A DNA stretch of 64,000 bases from Planctomycetaceae bacterium (GCA_021732975.1 JAKFWC010000011.1:1-64000); one strand, 5' to 3'; numbered from the stretch's first letter, positions 35,369-44,394 are shown. Numbers and translations are program-made. The notes: generated from the letters alone by a model not told the origin.

Positions 35369-37048
35369 TCACGGCTTCTTGCCCTGCATCACAAACTCTT
35401 CGCGCGTGAGGATGCCATCGCTGTCGGCATCGAATCGGGGAAATCGCTTCGGGGCTTCCTCCGGGTCGGGCTGACTGGCGAGGAATTCTTCCCGAGTCAG
35501 TTTGCCGTCCTTGTTTTTGTCCTTGTTGTCGAACAACGCGTTGCGATCCGTTTTTGGTTTTGTTCCTGTGGTCGATGCGGCGGTGATCTGCGGTTTTGCT
35601 TCGGGATGCTTGGATAAGATCGCTCGCAGTGATGCCACCACATCGGGTTGCTTTGCGGCGAGATTCTCCGTTTCGAGGGGGTCGGCTTCATAGTCGTAGA
35701 GTTCCAGCTCCGCCGTTTCGGGGGCCGCGCCGATTTTCTTCCATTCAACGAGCCGATGCCGTTCGGTCCGAATCGCCCGCCCGATGACGGGGCCGATTCC
35801 CGCGGCATTCCGCGGATAGACATGGATCACATGATCCTTAGTGGAGGCTTGTGGATCGCGGAGCGTGGGCGCAAAGCTGCGGCCATCGAGTCCCTCCGGT
35901 GCTGTCAAGCCCGTGAGTTCGCACAGTGTCGGATAGATGTCGACGCTTTCGGCGAGCGCCGCGGTTTTCACGCCGGTCTTCTGGCCTGGAAGCGAAACCA
36001 GTAATGGAATGCGGGCTGCCTGCTCATAATTGGTGTGCTTGCACCAGATGCCGTGATCACCGAGGTGCCAGCCGTGATCGCCCCAAAACACGACGATCGT
36101 GTTGTTGCGGAGTTGGAGCGCGTCGAGTTGATCGAGTACACGGCCAACTTGCGCGTCCATGTAGCTCATCGCGGCATAATAGCCGTGAATGAGCGTGCGC
36201 TGCAGATCGTCGGGAATCGCACCTTGATCGGGGATATCTTTGTACTGTCGTAGTTCCCCTCCAAACTGCGGAGCATAGGTCGGTGCACCGACCGGCGGCG
36301 TCTGCAGGGATGCGAGGGCGAATTCGTCCCGCGAGTATCGGTCCCAATATTTCTTCGGGGCGACAAACGGCAGGTGCGGTTTAACGAATCCCACCCCGAT
36401 GAAAAACGGGCCGCCGCGCTCTTTCGCTGCCTGCAACCGAGCGACTGCTTCGTCGGCGAGCGCCCCATCGGGATAGGTGTTATCGTCCACATCGGCCGCT
36501 TCGTACGCTGCACCCTTCGGGAGATCCTTCGCCGATTGATTGGCAAAGAGGGCTTCCTCGCGCGTCAAACCGGTCTTCGCTTTACTTTCGGGAAGCGCAT
36601 ACGCCACCACATTCGCCTTCCAATGCGGTACGGTCCACGAGGCGGTGTCTTCGTGGTTGCCGTGTCCCACGTGGAAAATCTTTCCCAGCGCTTCCGTGCG
36701 CCAGCCGTTGTTTTTGAAGTGCTGCGGCAGCGTGACGGCATTGGGACGCGACCGCCGAAAGTTCGTACCAAGGTCGTAGATGCCGAGTGTCTGAGACCGC
36801 AATCCCGTCAACAAGGCATTCCGCGACGGCGAACAAACCGCCTGATTGCAGTAGGCCCGCTCGAACAGCAACGATCGCGCTGCCAAGCGATCAATGTTCG
36901 GCGACTTCGCCCGGACATCGCCGTAACAGCCGAGCGCGGGCTTCAGATCATCCACGCAAATCAGCAGGACATTCGGTTTGTCGGCCGCATTGCCGACAGC
37001 GGGTGGAATGAGGAAACAGACAGCCAGAAGCCACGGCCGCGCGCTCAT
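35369..37048 (-). CDS. Secreted iduronate-2-sulfatase-like sulfatase with EF-hands
   Basis: The ATG of MSARPWLLAVCF is preceded by GAGGG and gives 559 residues with a signal peptide (cleavage near GNAA-D). The formylglycine motif C72-S-P-S-R76 is intact, with metal Asp D33/D34 in ICVDDLKPALG. Further family blocks include HGWHLGDHGIWCKHTNYE and PLLVSLPG, which match iduronate-2-sulfatase-type enzymes. The C-terminus adds two calcium-binding EF-hand loops (DKNKDGKLTREEF and DADSDGILTREEF) that the family usually lacks. It probably removes sulfate from marine or plant polysaccharides in the periplasm. An anaerobic or aerobic formylglycine-generating enzyme is needed but is not in the window. 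Confidence 0.93.
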   Translation of the reverse strand: MSARPWLLAVCFLIPPAVGNAADKPNVLLICVDDLKPALGCYGDVRAKSPNIDRLAARSLLFERAYCNQAVCSPSRNALLTGLRSQTLGIYDLGTNFRRSRPNAVTLPQHFKNNGWRTEALGKIFHVGHGNHEDTASWTVPHWKANVVAYALPESKAKTGLTREEALFANQSAKDLPKGAAYEAADVDDNTYPDGALADEAVARLQAAKERGGPFFIGVGFVKPHLPFVAPKKYWDRYSRDEFALASLQTPPVGAPTYAPQFGGELRQYKDIPDQGAIPDDLQRTLIHGYYAAMSYMDAQVGRVLDQLDALQLRNNTIVVFWGDHGWHLGDHGIWCKHTNYEQAARIPLLVSLPGQKTGVKTAALAESVDIYPTLCELTGLTAPEGLDGRSFAPTLRDPQASTKDHVIHVYPRNAAGIGPVIGRAIRTERHRLVEWKKIGAAPETAELELYDYEADPLETENLAAKQPDVVASLRAILSKHPEAKPQITAASTTGTKPKTDRNALFDNKDKNKDGKLTREEFLASQPDPEEAPKRFPRFDADSDGILTREEFVMQGKKP

Positions 37049-37174
37049 GATGGAACCCTCAGGAAGTTGCACACTCTGCCCGAGAGCACGACACCAGAAT
37101 TCTTCCCCCGTTGCAATCCCACCCTGTATTCACGCCGTGAAGCCCAGGGATTGCCATCCCTGGGATGTTCTCAT

Positions 37175-38227
37175 CTATTCCTTCACCGGCGTAGCATTCA
37201 AAAACGCATCGATTTGCTGGCCGACGTACAATGTCGATGGTGGCGATCTAAGAGCATAGATCACCTGCAACACGCGGGTGTCGACCCGCTCGTTCCCCGC
37301 ATTAGTCAGCGACTTCTTTGGCTCGGCGAACGGATCGACCCGGACGAATTGCAGCTCGATGGGGGTGTTCGCATCGCCACGAACATATCCGGTTCCTGGC
37401 AAGCCGGGCCGAAACCGGGGCAGATCCTGTTCATCGATATCGACCCGTACGTGCAATTGGTCGATGTCGCCGAGAATCATTAGAACTTGGCCGGGAGGCG
37501 TACCGACATACTCGCCGGGGCGGACATCCACCTTCAATACCGTCCCGCGAATGGGGGCTCGCACCTGCAGGCGTTCGATTTCGATCTCGGCCTGTTGCAG
37601 TAGTGCCCGCGCCCGTTCCCACTGCGCTTCATTGACGGCGATGTCCTCTTTCCAGGAACCTGCTTTCAGTCGGGCGTCTTCGGCTTCCGCTTGCAGCAGC
37701 GCGGCCTTGGCGGCGAGAAATGCCTGCTGACTTTGAACCAGATCTTCATCGTTACGAATTCTTTTCGCGACCAGCTCCTCTGTGCGGTCCATTTGATCCT
37801 GCAGCGATTTTAGTTCCGCACGGGCTTTCGTCACGCGGGCTTCACTCGGGGGGATGTCTTCCGCTCGGGGAGCATTGCGCATGCGATGTAGCGCCGCCGT
37901 TGCTTCCGCGACCGCGGCCTGCTGTACCACGACATCGGCCCGGCGTTGCCGATCATCGAGTTGAAAGAGAATGTCTCCAGTCTCCACGACCTGGCCGACA
38001 CGCACATGAACCGCGGTCACAATTCCCGGCACGATCGCTGCCACACGAATGTTCTCGGACCGCGGTTCGACCAGCCCGGCACCGGCGATAGTTTCGGTAA
38101 ACGGATTGCGACTCGGATCCACCGGCGGAGCAACATCCGGCACTGGTTGATGCGATTTCGCCAGATGCCACGTCATGAACGAAAACGCCACGACGGCGAT
38201 CACTGGCAGAATCAGGTTGCGGTTCAT
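37175..38227 (-). CDS. HlyD/DevB-type membrane fusion protein
   Basis: The 350-residue adaptor has an N-terminal anchor (about 6-24), a biotinyl-lipoyl half near residues 50-95 (VAAIVPGIVTAVHVRVGQ), a long coiled-coil hairpin (about 97-215), and the second lipoyl half with RAPIRGTVLKVDVRPGEYV, then a beta-barrel. It is the last gene of the TetR-permease-ATPase-adaptor operon; its ATG overlaps the ATPase stop as ATGA. With DevC- and DevA-like proteins it would form a tripartite efflux pump that docks on a TolC-type channel. The complex is disabled if the ATPase frameshift is real. Confidence 0.9.
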   Translation of the reverse strand: MNRNLILPVIAVVAFSFMTWHLAKSHQPVPDVAPPVDPSRNPFTETIAGAGLVEPRSENIRVAAIVPGIVTAVHVRVGQVVETGDILFQLDDRQRRADVVVQQAAVAEATAALHRMRNAPRAEDIPPSEARVTKARAELKSLQDQMDRTEELVAKRIRNDEDLVQSQQAFLAAKAALLQAEAEDARLKAGSWKEDIAVNEAQWERARALLQQAEIEIERLQVRAPIRGTVLKVDVRPGEYVGTPPGQVLMILGDIDQLHVRVDIDEQDLPRFRPGLPGTGYVRGDANTPIELQFVRVDPFAEPKKSLTNAGNERVDTRVLQVIYALRSPPSTLYVGQQIDAFLNATPVKE

Positions 38228-38998
38228 GCGGGCACCTGTTCCGAGTAATGAGCGATTTCCGCAGCATCTTCAGCGACACGGATCACACGGCCGTCCGCCA
38301 TTTCGATAATCCGATCACCATAGTTGAAGACGCGGTGGTCGTGCGTTACCACGATGACCGCCCGGCCCGGTTGGACAGCTACGTTCTTGATCAACTGCAT
38401 CACGGTCCTGCCCGATTTCGCATCCAGCGCGGCCGTTGGCTCGTCACATACCAGTAACCGGGGTTGATGCACCAGCGCCCGGGCAATTGCCACACGCTGC
38501 TGTTGTCCTCCGGAAAGTTGCGATGAAAACTGGTCGGCCCGCTGTTCGAGATCCACCGCCGCGAGCGTCTCTCGCGCGACTTTTAACGCATCCGGCCGTT
38601 TCCAACCCTGAATGAGTAATGGCACCGCCACATTTTCCGTCGCCGTGAGAGCAGGGAGCAGATTGTATTGCTGGAAGACAAACCCCCACGTTTTCCGCTC
38701 GAAACTGCACCAACTTGCGTCCGCGCAATTCCGATTGCGGCGTTCCGAACAGATTGATTTCGCCCTCGGTGGGATTGAGTAAGCCCGCGATGATGGAGAT
38801 CAGCGTCGTTTTGCCGCAGCCGCTGGGACCGATCAGCAGCGTCAACTCGCTGGAATGAATGTCGACATCGATACCATGCAGAGCGCGAACTTTGGTGTCG
38901 CCATCGCCAAAATCTTTCACAACGCCGGCGCATTGGATGGCGACTTGGTCCGTCGTCCGTTGCCCGTTGTCAGTAGAGGAAATCATTTGGCTTACCAT
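38224..38998 (-). pseudogene. DevA-type ABC ATPase broken by a frameshift in a 5-base run
   Basis: The first part reads normally from MVSQMISSTDNG through Walker A GPSGCGKTT to FRAENVG and then loses sense. The second part, in another frame, supplies LSGGQQQRVAIARAL, Walker B LLVCDEPTAALD and the switch VTHDHR. The expected join, VGFVFQQYNLLPALT, is restored if one G is removed from the run of five at 38683-38687 (C on the plus strand). So a single-base insertion in a homopolymer has split the gene, or the run is a slippage site or a sequence error. The 3' end overlaps the adaptor start. The start could also be the Met four codons later. Confidence 0.85.
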
Positions 38999-39051
38999 AT
39001 TAAATTCGATGATCTGCCACTGCTTAGCAGCCCGTAGATGGATTCGCTTCC

Positions 39052-39128
39052 GTGTGTACGGCCGTGTCGGTCGTGCAATTTTGCAGAGCGTATTGCCACT
39101 TTGCACGGCCGACACGGCCGTGGCATAC
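39052..39128. repeat. Dispersed palindrome, GTGTGCCACGGCC family
   Basis: Arms of about 28 bp resemble those at 4746-4823 (GTGTGTACGGCCGTGTCGG and complement) with several mismatches and a loop of about 20 bp. It lies inside the efflux operon between permease and ATPase genes. Confidence 0.85.
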
Positions 39129-39145
39129 AATAAATCCACGGGCGG

Positions 39146-40285
39146 CTAGCCGCGAAACACCACTGCGGGTTCTAACATCAATACTTTTCGCAAACTGATA
39201 AAACTCGCCAACACAATGATAAAGGCTACCGCGATCGCGGCGACGACGGCGACTTGCCACGGCATGTAGAAACCAGCCAAGGCGGTGATGCCGCCGGTCG
39301 ACTCGAAGAACAACGCGGTCATGCCGATGCCCAGGCCATAGCCGATCACGCCGACAATGGTCGCCTGCAACAGAACCATGCCGGTGATTTTCAGGTCGCT
39401 GACGCCCATTGCCTTCAGGGCGCCGAACTGCTTGAGGTTTTCCAGCGTGAAGAGATAAAACGTCTGCCCGGCGATTGCCGTACCGACGATGAAGCCCAGC
39501 GCGATCGTAATGCCAAAGTTGACCGGGATGCCGGTGTTCCGCATGTAGTAGCCAATAATATACCACATGAATTCTTGGCGGGTTTGAGCCATCAGTCCAG
39601 TTTTATTATGGATGCGCTGTGCGAGCGCTTCATCGGTGATGCCGGTTTGGGGATGTGTGAGGACGAAAGACATCACCTTGCGCTCTCCCGCGACAAACTG
39701 CACTGCTTGCGAATAGCGGGTGTAGACGACCGGAAATGTTTGAAATGGCGCGGTCGCTTCGCAAATGCCAACGAGTATGGCACGGCGATCGTTCATTTCG
39801 AGCGTGCGGCCCAGACGAACCGGTTCCTGTCCCCAGAGGTATTCGTAACCGGCCTTGTCGACGATGATCGCGTCGGGACGGCGGATGTTGGCCAGTGAAC
39901 CTTCGAGCATTTTCACTGGGGCACCGACTAGCGTCTGGTCATCCAATCCCAACAGCACCACCTGTCGGAACTTGCCGGATTCAATCTTCGCACGGGCCAG
40001 ACTTTTGAAATACCGCACGGCCCAGGCCACGCCTTCGACGCCGCGCACACGGTTGAGGTCGCTGTCGGACAGCGGCTTGATTTCGTCGGCGTTCTGCTGA
40101 TTCGGGTCCATCACCCAGACCGATGCATCGCGGACATCGATCACCGCATGGGCCGTCCGGCGCATCAGGCTCACGAAAATCGAGGTCTGCTGCGAGATTA
40201 ACAGCACGCCAAACGCGACGCCGAAGACGGTGCCGAAGTATTTGGCTCGGTCGCCCGTCAACATTTTCCACGCGATCCAGTTCAT
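39146..40285 (-). CDS. FtsX/DevC-type ABC transporter permease
   Basis: The 379-residue permease begins MNWIAWKMLTGDRAKYFG, with a first helix near 17-38, a large periplasmic domain to about residue 250 and three helices after it (about 262-288, 310-332, 340-367). The coupling segment reads FGALKAMGVSDLKITGMVLLQ, as in DevC. The ATG overlaps the TetR stop (stop at 40282). A palindrome of about 77 bp separates it from the ATPase. Together with ATPase and adaptor it forms a DevBCA-type exporter; in other bacteria these export glycolipids, drugs or siderophores. Confidence 0.9.
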   Translation of the reverse strand: MNWIAWKMLTGDRAKYFGTVFGVAFGVLLISQQTSIFVSLMRRTAHAVIDVRDASVWVMDPNQQNADEIKPLSDSDLNRVRGVEGVAWAVRYFKSLARAKIESGKFRQVVLLGLDDQTLVGAPVKMLEGSLANIRRPDAIIVDKAGYEYLWGQEPVRLGRTLEMNDRRAILVGICEATAPFQTFPVVYTRYSQAVQFVAGERKVMSFVLTHPQTGITDEALAQRIHNKTGLMAQTRQEFMWYIIGYYMRNTGIPVNFGITIALGFIVGTAIAGQTFYLFTLENLKQFGALKAMGVSDLKITGMVLLQATIVGVIGYGLGIGMTALFFESTGGITALAGFYMPWQVAVVAAIAVAFIIVLASFISLRKVLMLEPAVVFRG

Positions 40286-40932
40286 GACAGACTCCCGACC
40301 GCGGATGGAGATCGTATGACCGCCGGTCCGGCTCCGATGGCCGCGAGAGTGAAGCGTGTCACGTGGTCGGCGAGTTGATCGAGCGGAAAGGTTTCTATTC
40401 CCGCATGACCAATCAGCAGGCGAATGACCGGTTGATGCACGTAATAGAACAGAATCTGGCCGACGATGCTGAAACCGATCATCCAGCGTTGTTCTTCGCT
40501 CATGCCGTCTGGAAGGAGGTCACGGAGAATACCCCGCAGTGTGTTCGCCATGGGACGGATGTAATCTTCCACCACGGCAGCACACGCTTCGGTCGGACGG
40601 GCGAGTTCCCGCAGCATGATCTCCAGATGCCAGCGCGGACGTTGGCCGGCGAGCATCCGGGCGAACATGGTTTCGATGAAAGCGCGAAGTCGGTCTATGG
40701 CGGGCATGTCGGCGGGCCATTCGGGGAAGGGAACGTCTTCCTGTCGACAGCACTGGGCGTGCCGGACCGCGGCGACATAGAGCTGCCGTTTTTCACCGAA
40801 GTGGTAGTTCACGGCGGCGAGGTTCGCATCGGCCCGCTGGCAGATGTCGCGGATGCTGGCGGCTTCGTAACCCTTTTCAGCAAAGATTTCGCCCGCCGCA
40901 TCGATCAGCCGTTGTTTCGTATCGTCTGCCAT
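40282..40932 (-). CDS. TetR-family repressor (CecR-like)
   Basis: The 216-residue protein has an N-terminal helix-turn-helix, ASIRDICQRADANLAAVNYHF at about residues 24-44, ending in the typical NYHF. The C-terminal half (ELARPTEACAAVVEDYIRP) matches the CecR/YbiH (DUF1956) group, which regulates efflux and membrane-permeability genes. It heads the operon and overlaps the permease gene by four bases, so it probably represses itself together with the exporter through the operator at 40949-40968. Confidence 0.9.
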   Translation of the reverse strand: MADDTKQRLIDAAGEIFAEKGYEAASIRDICQRADANLAAVNYHFGEKRQLYVAAVRHAQCCRQEDVPFPEWPADMPAIDRLRAFIETMFARMLAGQRPRWHLEIMLRELARPTEACAAVVEDYIRPMANTLRGILRDLLPDGMSEEQRWMIGFSIVGQILFYYVHQPVIRLLIGHAGIETFPLDQLADHVTRFTLAAIGAGPAVIRSPSAVGSLS

Positions 40933-40948
40933 GACGCCACCCCGATTA

Positions 40949-40968
40949 TTTCAAACGTTTGTATGAAA
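40949..40968. promoter_or_regulatory. Probable TetR/CecR operator
   Basis: TTTCAAACGTTTGTATGAAA lies 17 bp before the repressor start. It contains the perfect palindrome CAAACGTTTG and outer TTTCA/TGAAA arms. Position, symmetry and composition fit a CecR-type site. Confidence 0.6.
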
Positions 40969-41014
40969 CAATCGTATGTTCTCGGTGGCGAAAATCAATC
41001 ATTTTTTTCGCGAA

Positions 41015-41033
41015 TCCGCTTGCGCTTTGCGGA
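41015..41033. repeat. Short palindrome TCCGCTTGCGCTTTGCGGA
   Basis: A 19-bp near-palindrome just after the TrpC gene (minus strand). Reverse-orientation copies occur at 41997-42018 and 43049-43066, so TrpC and the CPBP gene are bracketed by copies. Confidence 0.75.
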
Positions 41034-41079
41034 ACCGCAAACCCCGATTCGGTTTAGAGATTCTCGTGAGTTGCCGCTT

Positions 41080-41892
41080 TCACGGCGCAGAAACCAGTTC
41101 CACCACCGCCGCGGCAATACTTCCTGCCCGCATGAGGGTTTCTCCGACAAGAATCGCCCCGACGCCATGAGTCTTCAGCCGCTCGACATCCGCCCGCGTT
41201 TTAATGCCGCTCTCACTGACCAGCAGCGTTTCCGGCGGTACACGGTCGGCCAGGCGTATTGTTTGATCGAGGCTCACCTCGAACGATCGCAAATCACGAT
41301 TGTTGATGCCGACCAGCGGCGGTTCCAACTTGAGCACGCGGTCGAGATTCTCCGGATCGTAAATCTCGATCAGGCACTCCATGCCCAATTCGGATGCATA
41401 GAAATAGAGATCCCGTAACTCGCAATCGGACAGACACTCGGCGATCAACAGGATGCAATCCGCCCCCGCCGCCCGCGCTTCGAGCACCTGATAACGATCG
41501 AGAAAAAAATCCTTTCGGAGCAACGGTACTTTCGTGGTCTTGCGGATCGCTTTCAAGAAATCGAGGTGGCCCTGAAAAAAGTGCTCGTCGGTGAGGACGC
41601 TCAGACAGTTCGCCCCCGCCGCTTGATACTGCTCGGCGATTCCGACCGGATCGAAGTCGGACTTGATCACCCCCGCCGATGGCGATGCCTTCTTCACCTC
41701 CGCGATCAATCCCATCCAGGGTGCCGCTCGAAGTCCGGCCACGAAATCGCGCACGGGCGGGGCCGCTTGAGTCAACTCAGTCAGCGCTTCGACTGAGCAT
41801 CGCAGCTTGGCCTGTTCGACCTCGCCGCGCTTGTGATCCATGATCCGTTCGAGCACATTGCCGGGAGGAACCGCCGCCATCGAAGTCCGCAT
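41080..41892 (-). CDS. trpC: Indole-3-glycerol phosphate synthase
   Basis: From the ATG of MRTSMAAVPPGNVLERI the enzyme has 270 residues; the next Met, four codons on, is an alternative. TIM-barrel motifs are all present: IAEVKKASPSAG, LSVLTDEHFFQG, LLRKDFFLDRYQV, LLIAECLSD, LVGINNRDL and LVSESGIKTRADV, with the catalytic Lys and Glu residues in place. It closes the indole ring in tryptophan synthesis, converting carboxyphenylaminodeoxyribulose phosphate to indole-3-glycerol phosphate. Other trp genes are not adjacent, which is common in planctomycetes. It is flanked by copies of a 19-bp palindrome. Confidence 0.95.
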   Translation of the reverse strand: MRTSMAAVPPGNVLERIMDHKRGEVEQAKLRCSVEALTELTQAAPPVRDFVAGLRAAPWMGLIAEVKKASPSAGVIKSDFDPVGIAEQYQAAGANCLSVLTDEHFFQGHLDFLKAIRKTTKVPLLRKDFFLDRYQVLEARAAGADCILLIAECLSDCELRDLYFYASELGMECLIEIYDPENLDRVLKLEPPLVGINNRDLRSFEVSLDQTIRLADRVPPETLLVSESGIKTRADVERLKTHGVGAILVGETLMRAGSIAAAVVELVSAP

Positions 41893-41996
41893 TCGTTCTG
41901 TTGGAAGATAATCCGATTGTTGCTTGCCGCTTGGCGGAATCAACGACGCCCAATTGGGGTGTCTTTCCCATATGACTCGAAGTGGACATTGTTCCT

Positions 41997-42018
41997 TCCG
42001 CAAAGCGGCAAGCGCGGA
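41997..42018. repeat. Copy of the TCCGCAAAGCGCAAGCG element
   Basis: TCCGCAAAGCGGCAAGCGCGGA, with one extra base relative to the 41015 copy and in the opposite orientation, lies between the divergent trpC and CPBP genes. Confidence 0.65.
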
Positions 42019-42041
42019 ACCCGTTACGATACCGTTTTATC

Positions 42042-43022
42042 ATGAAATCGGGTACGGTCCACGGAATGTTCGATGCCACGTTTTTTGCCGGGGTCTTGTT
42101 TTCCGCCTTGTTAACCGCCAGCGGGTTATCGTGGCTGCGGTGGGGATTCCGTCCGCAACAATTCGGCGGACCGGAACCTACAGCAGTGGATGGAGAAGCG
42201 CCGCAAACTCCTTCCGAAACCGCCATCACAGATGTTACTCTGGACGAACCCGTTGCGAAGACGCCTTGGCCGCCGCTGGCGATTTTCGCGATGCTGTTCT
42301 GGGTGGCGTTCATGGCTCTCGAACAAACGGTGTCGGAGACCATGGCGCTGGTGAAGTCGGCGGAGCCATCCGCCGTCGTTGAAAAAACCGTTGAAGAAAC
42401 GGCCGCCGACACCAAATCGAACAGTCCGAAAACGATCGATACTTCCACGATCATCGGCAGCATGATCCTGGGCTGTGCGGTCTTCGTCGGGCTCGGGTTG
42501 CTCCTCTTCGGCTCACGGCGGTTGCGACCCGAGGATGTCGGCATTGATGCGAACGATTGGCCCACGCAGGTGGCCTGGGGGCAACAGGCGTTTGTCGCCG
42601 CGATTGTCCCCACGTTTGCGTTGATTCTGGCGACTGTCTGGTTTCGACATCGGGAGACGCAGCACCCCTTCTTGCAGATGGTATCGAGTGCCCCCGATCA
42701 AGTTCCCCTGCTGATGATGTTCTTCATCGCCGCCGTGGTAGCGCCACTCTCCGAAGAACTGGTCTTCCGCGTCACTCTGCAGGGATGGTTGACCGAACGG
42801 TGGCACGCCCGCGGGGCGATCATCACCACGGCACTGATCTTTTCTTTCGTCCACGGCTGGCGGGATGGGATTGCCTTGATTCCGTTGTCGCTGATTCTGG
42901 GGTATCTCTATCACGTCCGCCGCAGTTACCTCGCGGTGGTGACCGCGCACGGGTTGTTTAATGCAGCGAACATGGCGCTAGCGGTGCTCAGCGCGATGGG
43001 GGCTTCCGACGCGTCGGGGTAA
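42042..43022 (+). CDS. CPBP-family intramembrane metalloprotease
   Basis: The ATG of MKSGTVHGMFDATF is chosen because the first membrane helix follows directly (326 residues). About seven or eight helices are visible. The glutamic/metal site motifs of the CPBP (CAAX protease and bacteriocin-processing) family are complete: E238-E239-x3-R243 in APLSEELVFRVTLQG, FSFVHGW, and HGLFNAANM near the end. The region between the second and third helices (about 55-135) is a long, low-complexity acidic loop (EPSAVVEKTVEETAADTK), unusual for the family. Substrate unknown; the family processes prenylated proteins, bacteriocins or signals in the membrane. Confidence 0.88.
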   Translation: MKSGTVHGMFDATFFAGVLFSALLTASGLSWLRWGFRPQQFGGPEPTAVDGEAPQTPSETAITDVTLDEPVAKTPWPPLAIFAMLFWVAFMALEQTVSETMALVKSAEPSAVVEKTVEETAADTKSNSPKTIDTSTIIGSMILGCAVFVGLGLLLFGSRRLRPEDVGIDANDWPTQVAWGQQAFVAAIVPTFALILATVWFRHRETQHPFLQMVSSAPDQVPLLMMFFIAAVVAPLSEELVFRVTLQGWLTERWHARGAIITTALIFSFVHGWRDGIALIPLSLILGYLYHVRRSYLAVVTAHGLFNAANMALAVLSAMGASDASG

Positions 43023-43048
43023 TTGACATCATGCGCTGACACTGGGAT

Positions 43049-43066
43049 CCGCAAAGCGCAAGCGAA
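43049..43066. repeat. Copy of the TCCGCAAAGCGCAAGCG element
   Basis: Seventeen or eighteen bases matching the 41015 copy in reverse orientation, 27 bp after the CPBP gene. Confidence 0.65.
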
Positions 43067-43110
43067 TTGTTTTTCCTGTCCACTCCCCACTATTCACTGC
43101 CCACTCCCCC

Positions 43111-44394
43111 ATGTTTCCACCTGTTGCCGACCAACTGGCCATCCTTCGTCGTGGTGTCGAGAAAATCGTTCCCGAAGAGGAACTCGCGGTCAAACTGGAG
43201 TTGAGCCGCAAGCTCAATCGGCCGCTACGGGTGAAGTACGGCATCGACCCGACCGGAATTGATGTCCATCTCGGCCACACCGTCCCGATGCGGAAAATGC
43301 GGCAGTTTCAGGACCTCGGCCACCAGGCGGTGATCATCATCGGCAACGCCACGGCGATGGTCGGCGACCCGAGCGGTCGTGATGAAGCCCGCAAGAAAAA
43401 GCTCACCGCGGAAGATGTCGAGAACAACGCACGGGATTATCTGGCCCAGGTAAGCAAGGTGGTGGACATCTCCAAAGCGGAAGTCCATCGCAACGGCGAC
43501 TGGTTCAATGCGATGACCTTCGCCGACATCCTTCGGCTCTGTGGACAGGTGACGGTCGCCCAGTTGTTGACGCGGGATGACTTCGCCAAGCGGTATGCGA
43601 GCCAGACGCCGATCTTTCTACACGAATGTTTGTACCCCGTCATGCAGGCGTTCGATTCGGTCTGCATCGGCGCGGACATCGAACTCGGCGGCACCGAGCA
43701 GCTTTACAGCTTCATGCTGGCGCGCGATCTGCAAAAAGACCCCGCAACATGTGCGCTCGCCGAGCGGTGGATGAACGCGGAAGTGCAGTCCCGCCGGGAT
43801 AAAGAGGGCACGCTGCCGCAGCAGATCGGCGTGATGTCGCCGATCCTCGTCGGGCTCGACGGTGTCCGCCGGATGGGCAAGAGCCTCGGCAATTACATCG
43901 GCATCAGCGAGCCGCCGTACGACATGATGAAGAAATTCATGCAGGTTCCCGACGGCGTGATGAAGATGTACTTCGAGCTGCTGACGAACATTCCGCTCGA
44001 TGAAGTCGAACGGTTGCTCTCCGGGCATCCGAAGGAATCGAAGCTGCGATTAGCCACGACCGTCATTGATCAGTATCACCCCGCGGGATCTGGTATCGAG
44101 GCGGCGGATCGCTGGCAGCGCGAAATCAGCGGCGGTGAGCTCCCCGCGGACATTCCAACTTTCGACATTGCCGCATCCACATTGCAAGACGGTTGTCTGC
44201 AGGCCGCGCAGTTATTGAAGGTGACCAATCTGGTGCCGACCACGAGTGAAGCCCGTCGCGTCATCGCGCAGGGTGGGGCAACGTTCGGCGATGATCAAGC
44301 CAAGATCACCGCGCACGATCAACTCATCGCGATCACGGACGGATTGCTGCTCAAAGTCGGCAAGAAGAAATACGTCCGCTTGCGTCTGGCGTGA
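43111..44394 (+). CDS. tyrS: Tyrosyl-tRNA synthetase
   Basis: The 427-residue enzyme is a class I aminoacyl-tRNA synthetase that charges tRNA-Tyr. The ATP-binding signature HIGH appears as H53-L-G-H56 after YGIDPTGIDV, and KMSKS as M255-G-K257-S (RRMGKSLGNYIG). The tyrosine pocket includes IGADIELGGTEQLYS. An S4 RNA-binding domain ends the chain (SEARRVIAQGGATFG). The KMSKS form and length fit the TyrZ-like bacterial type. The leader just before the start has CCACTCCCCACTATTCACTG-like unit repeats resembling other intergenic repeats in the window; no strong ribosome-binding site is seen. Confidence 0.95.
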   Translation: MFPPVADQLAILRRGVEKIVPEEELAVKLELSRKLNRPLRVKYGIDPTGIDVHLGHTVPMRKMRQFQDLGHQAVIIIGNATAMVGDPSGRDEARKKKLTAEDVENNARDYLAQVSKVVDISKAEVHRNGDWFNAMTFADILRLCGQVTVAQLLTRDDFAKRYASQTPIFLHECLYPVMQAFDSVCIGADIELGGTEQLYSFMLARDLQKDPATCALAERWMNAEVQSRRDKEGTLPQQIGVMSPILVGLDGVRRMGKSLGNYIGISEPPYDMMKKFMQVPDGVMKMYFELLTNIPLDEVERLLSGHPKESKLRLATTVIDQYHPAGSGIEAADRWQREISGGELPADIPTFDIAASTLQDGCLQAAQLLKVTNLVPTTSEARRVIAQGGATFGDDQAKITAHDQLIAITDGLLLKVGKKKYVRLRLA

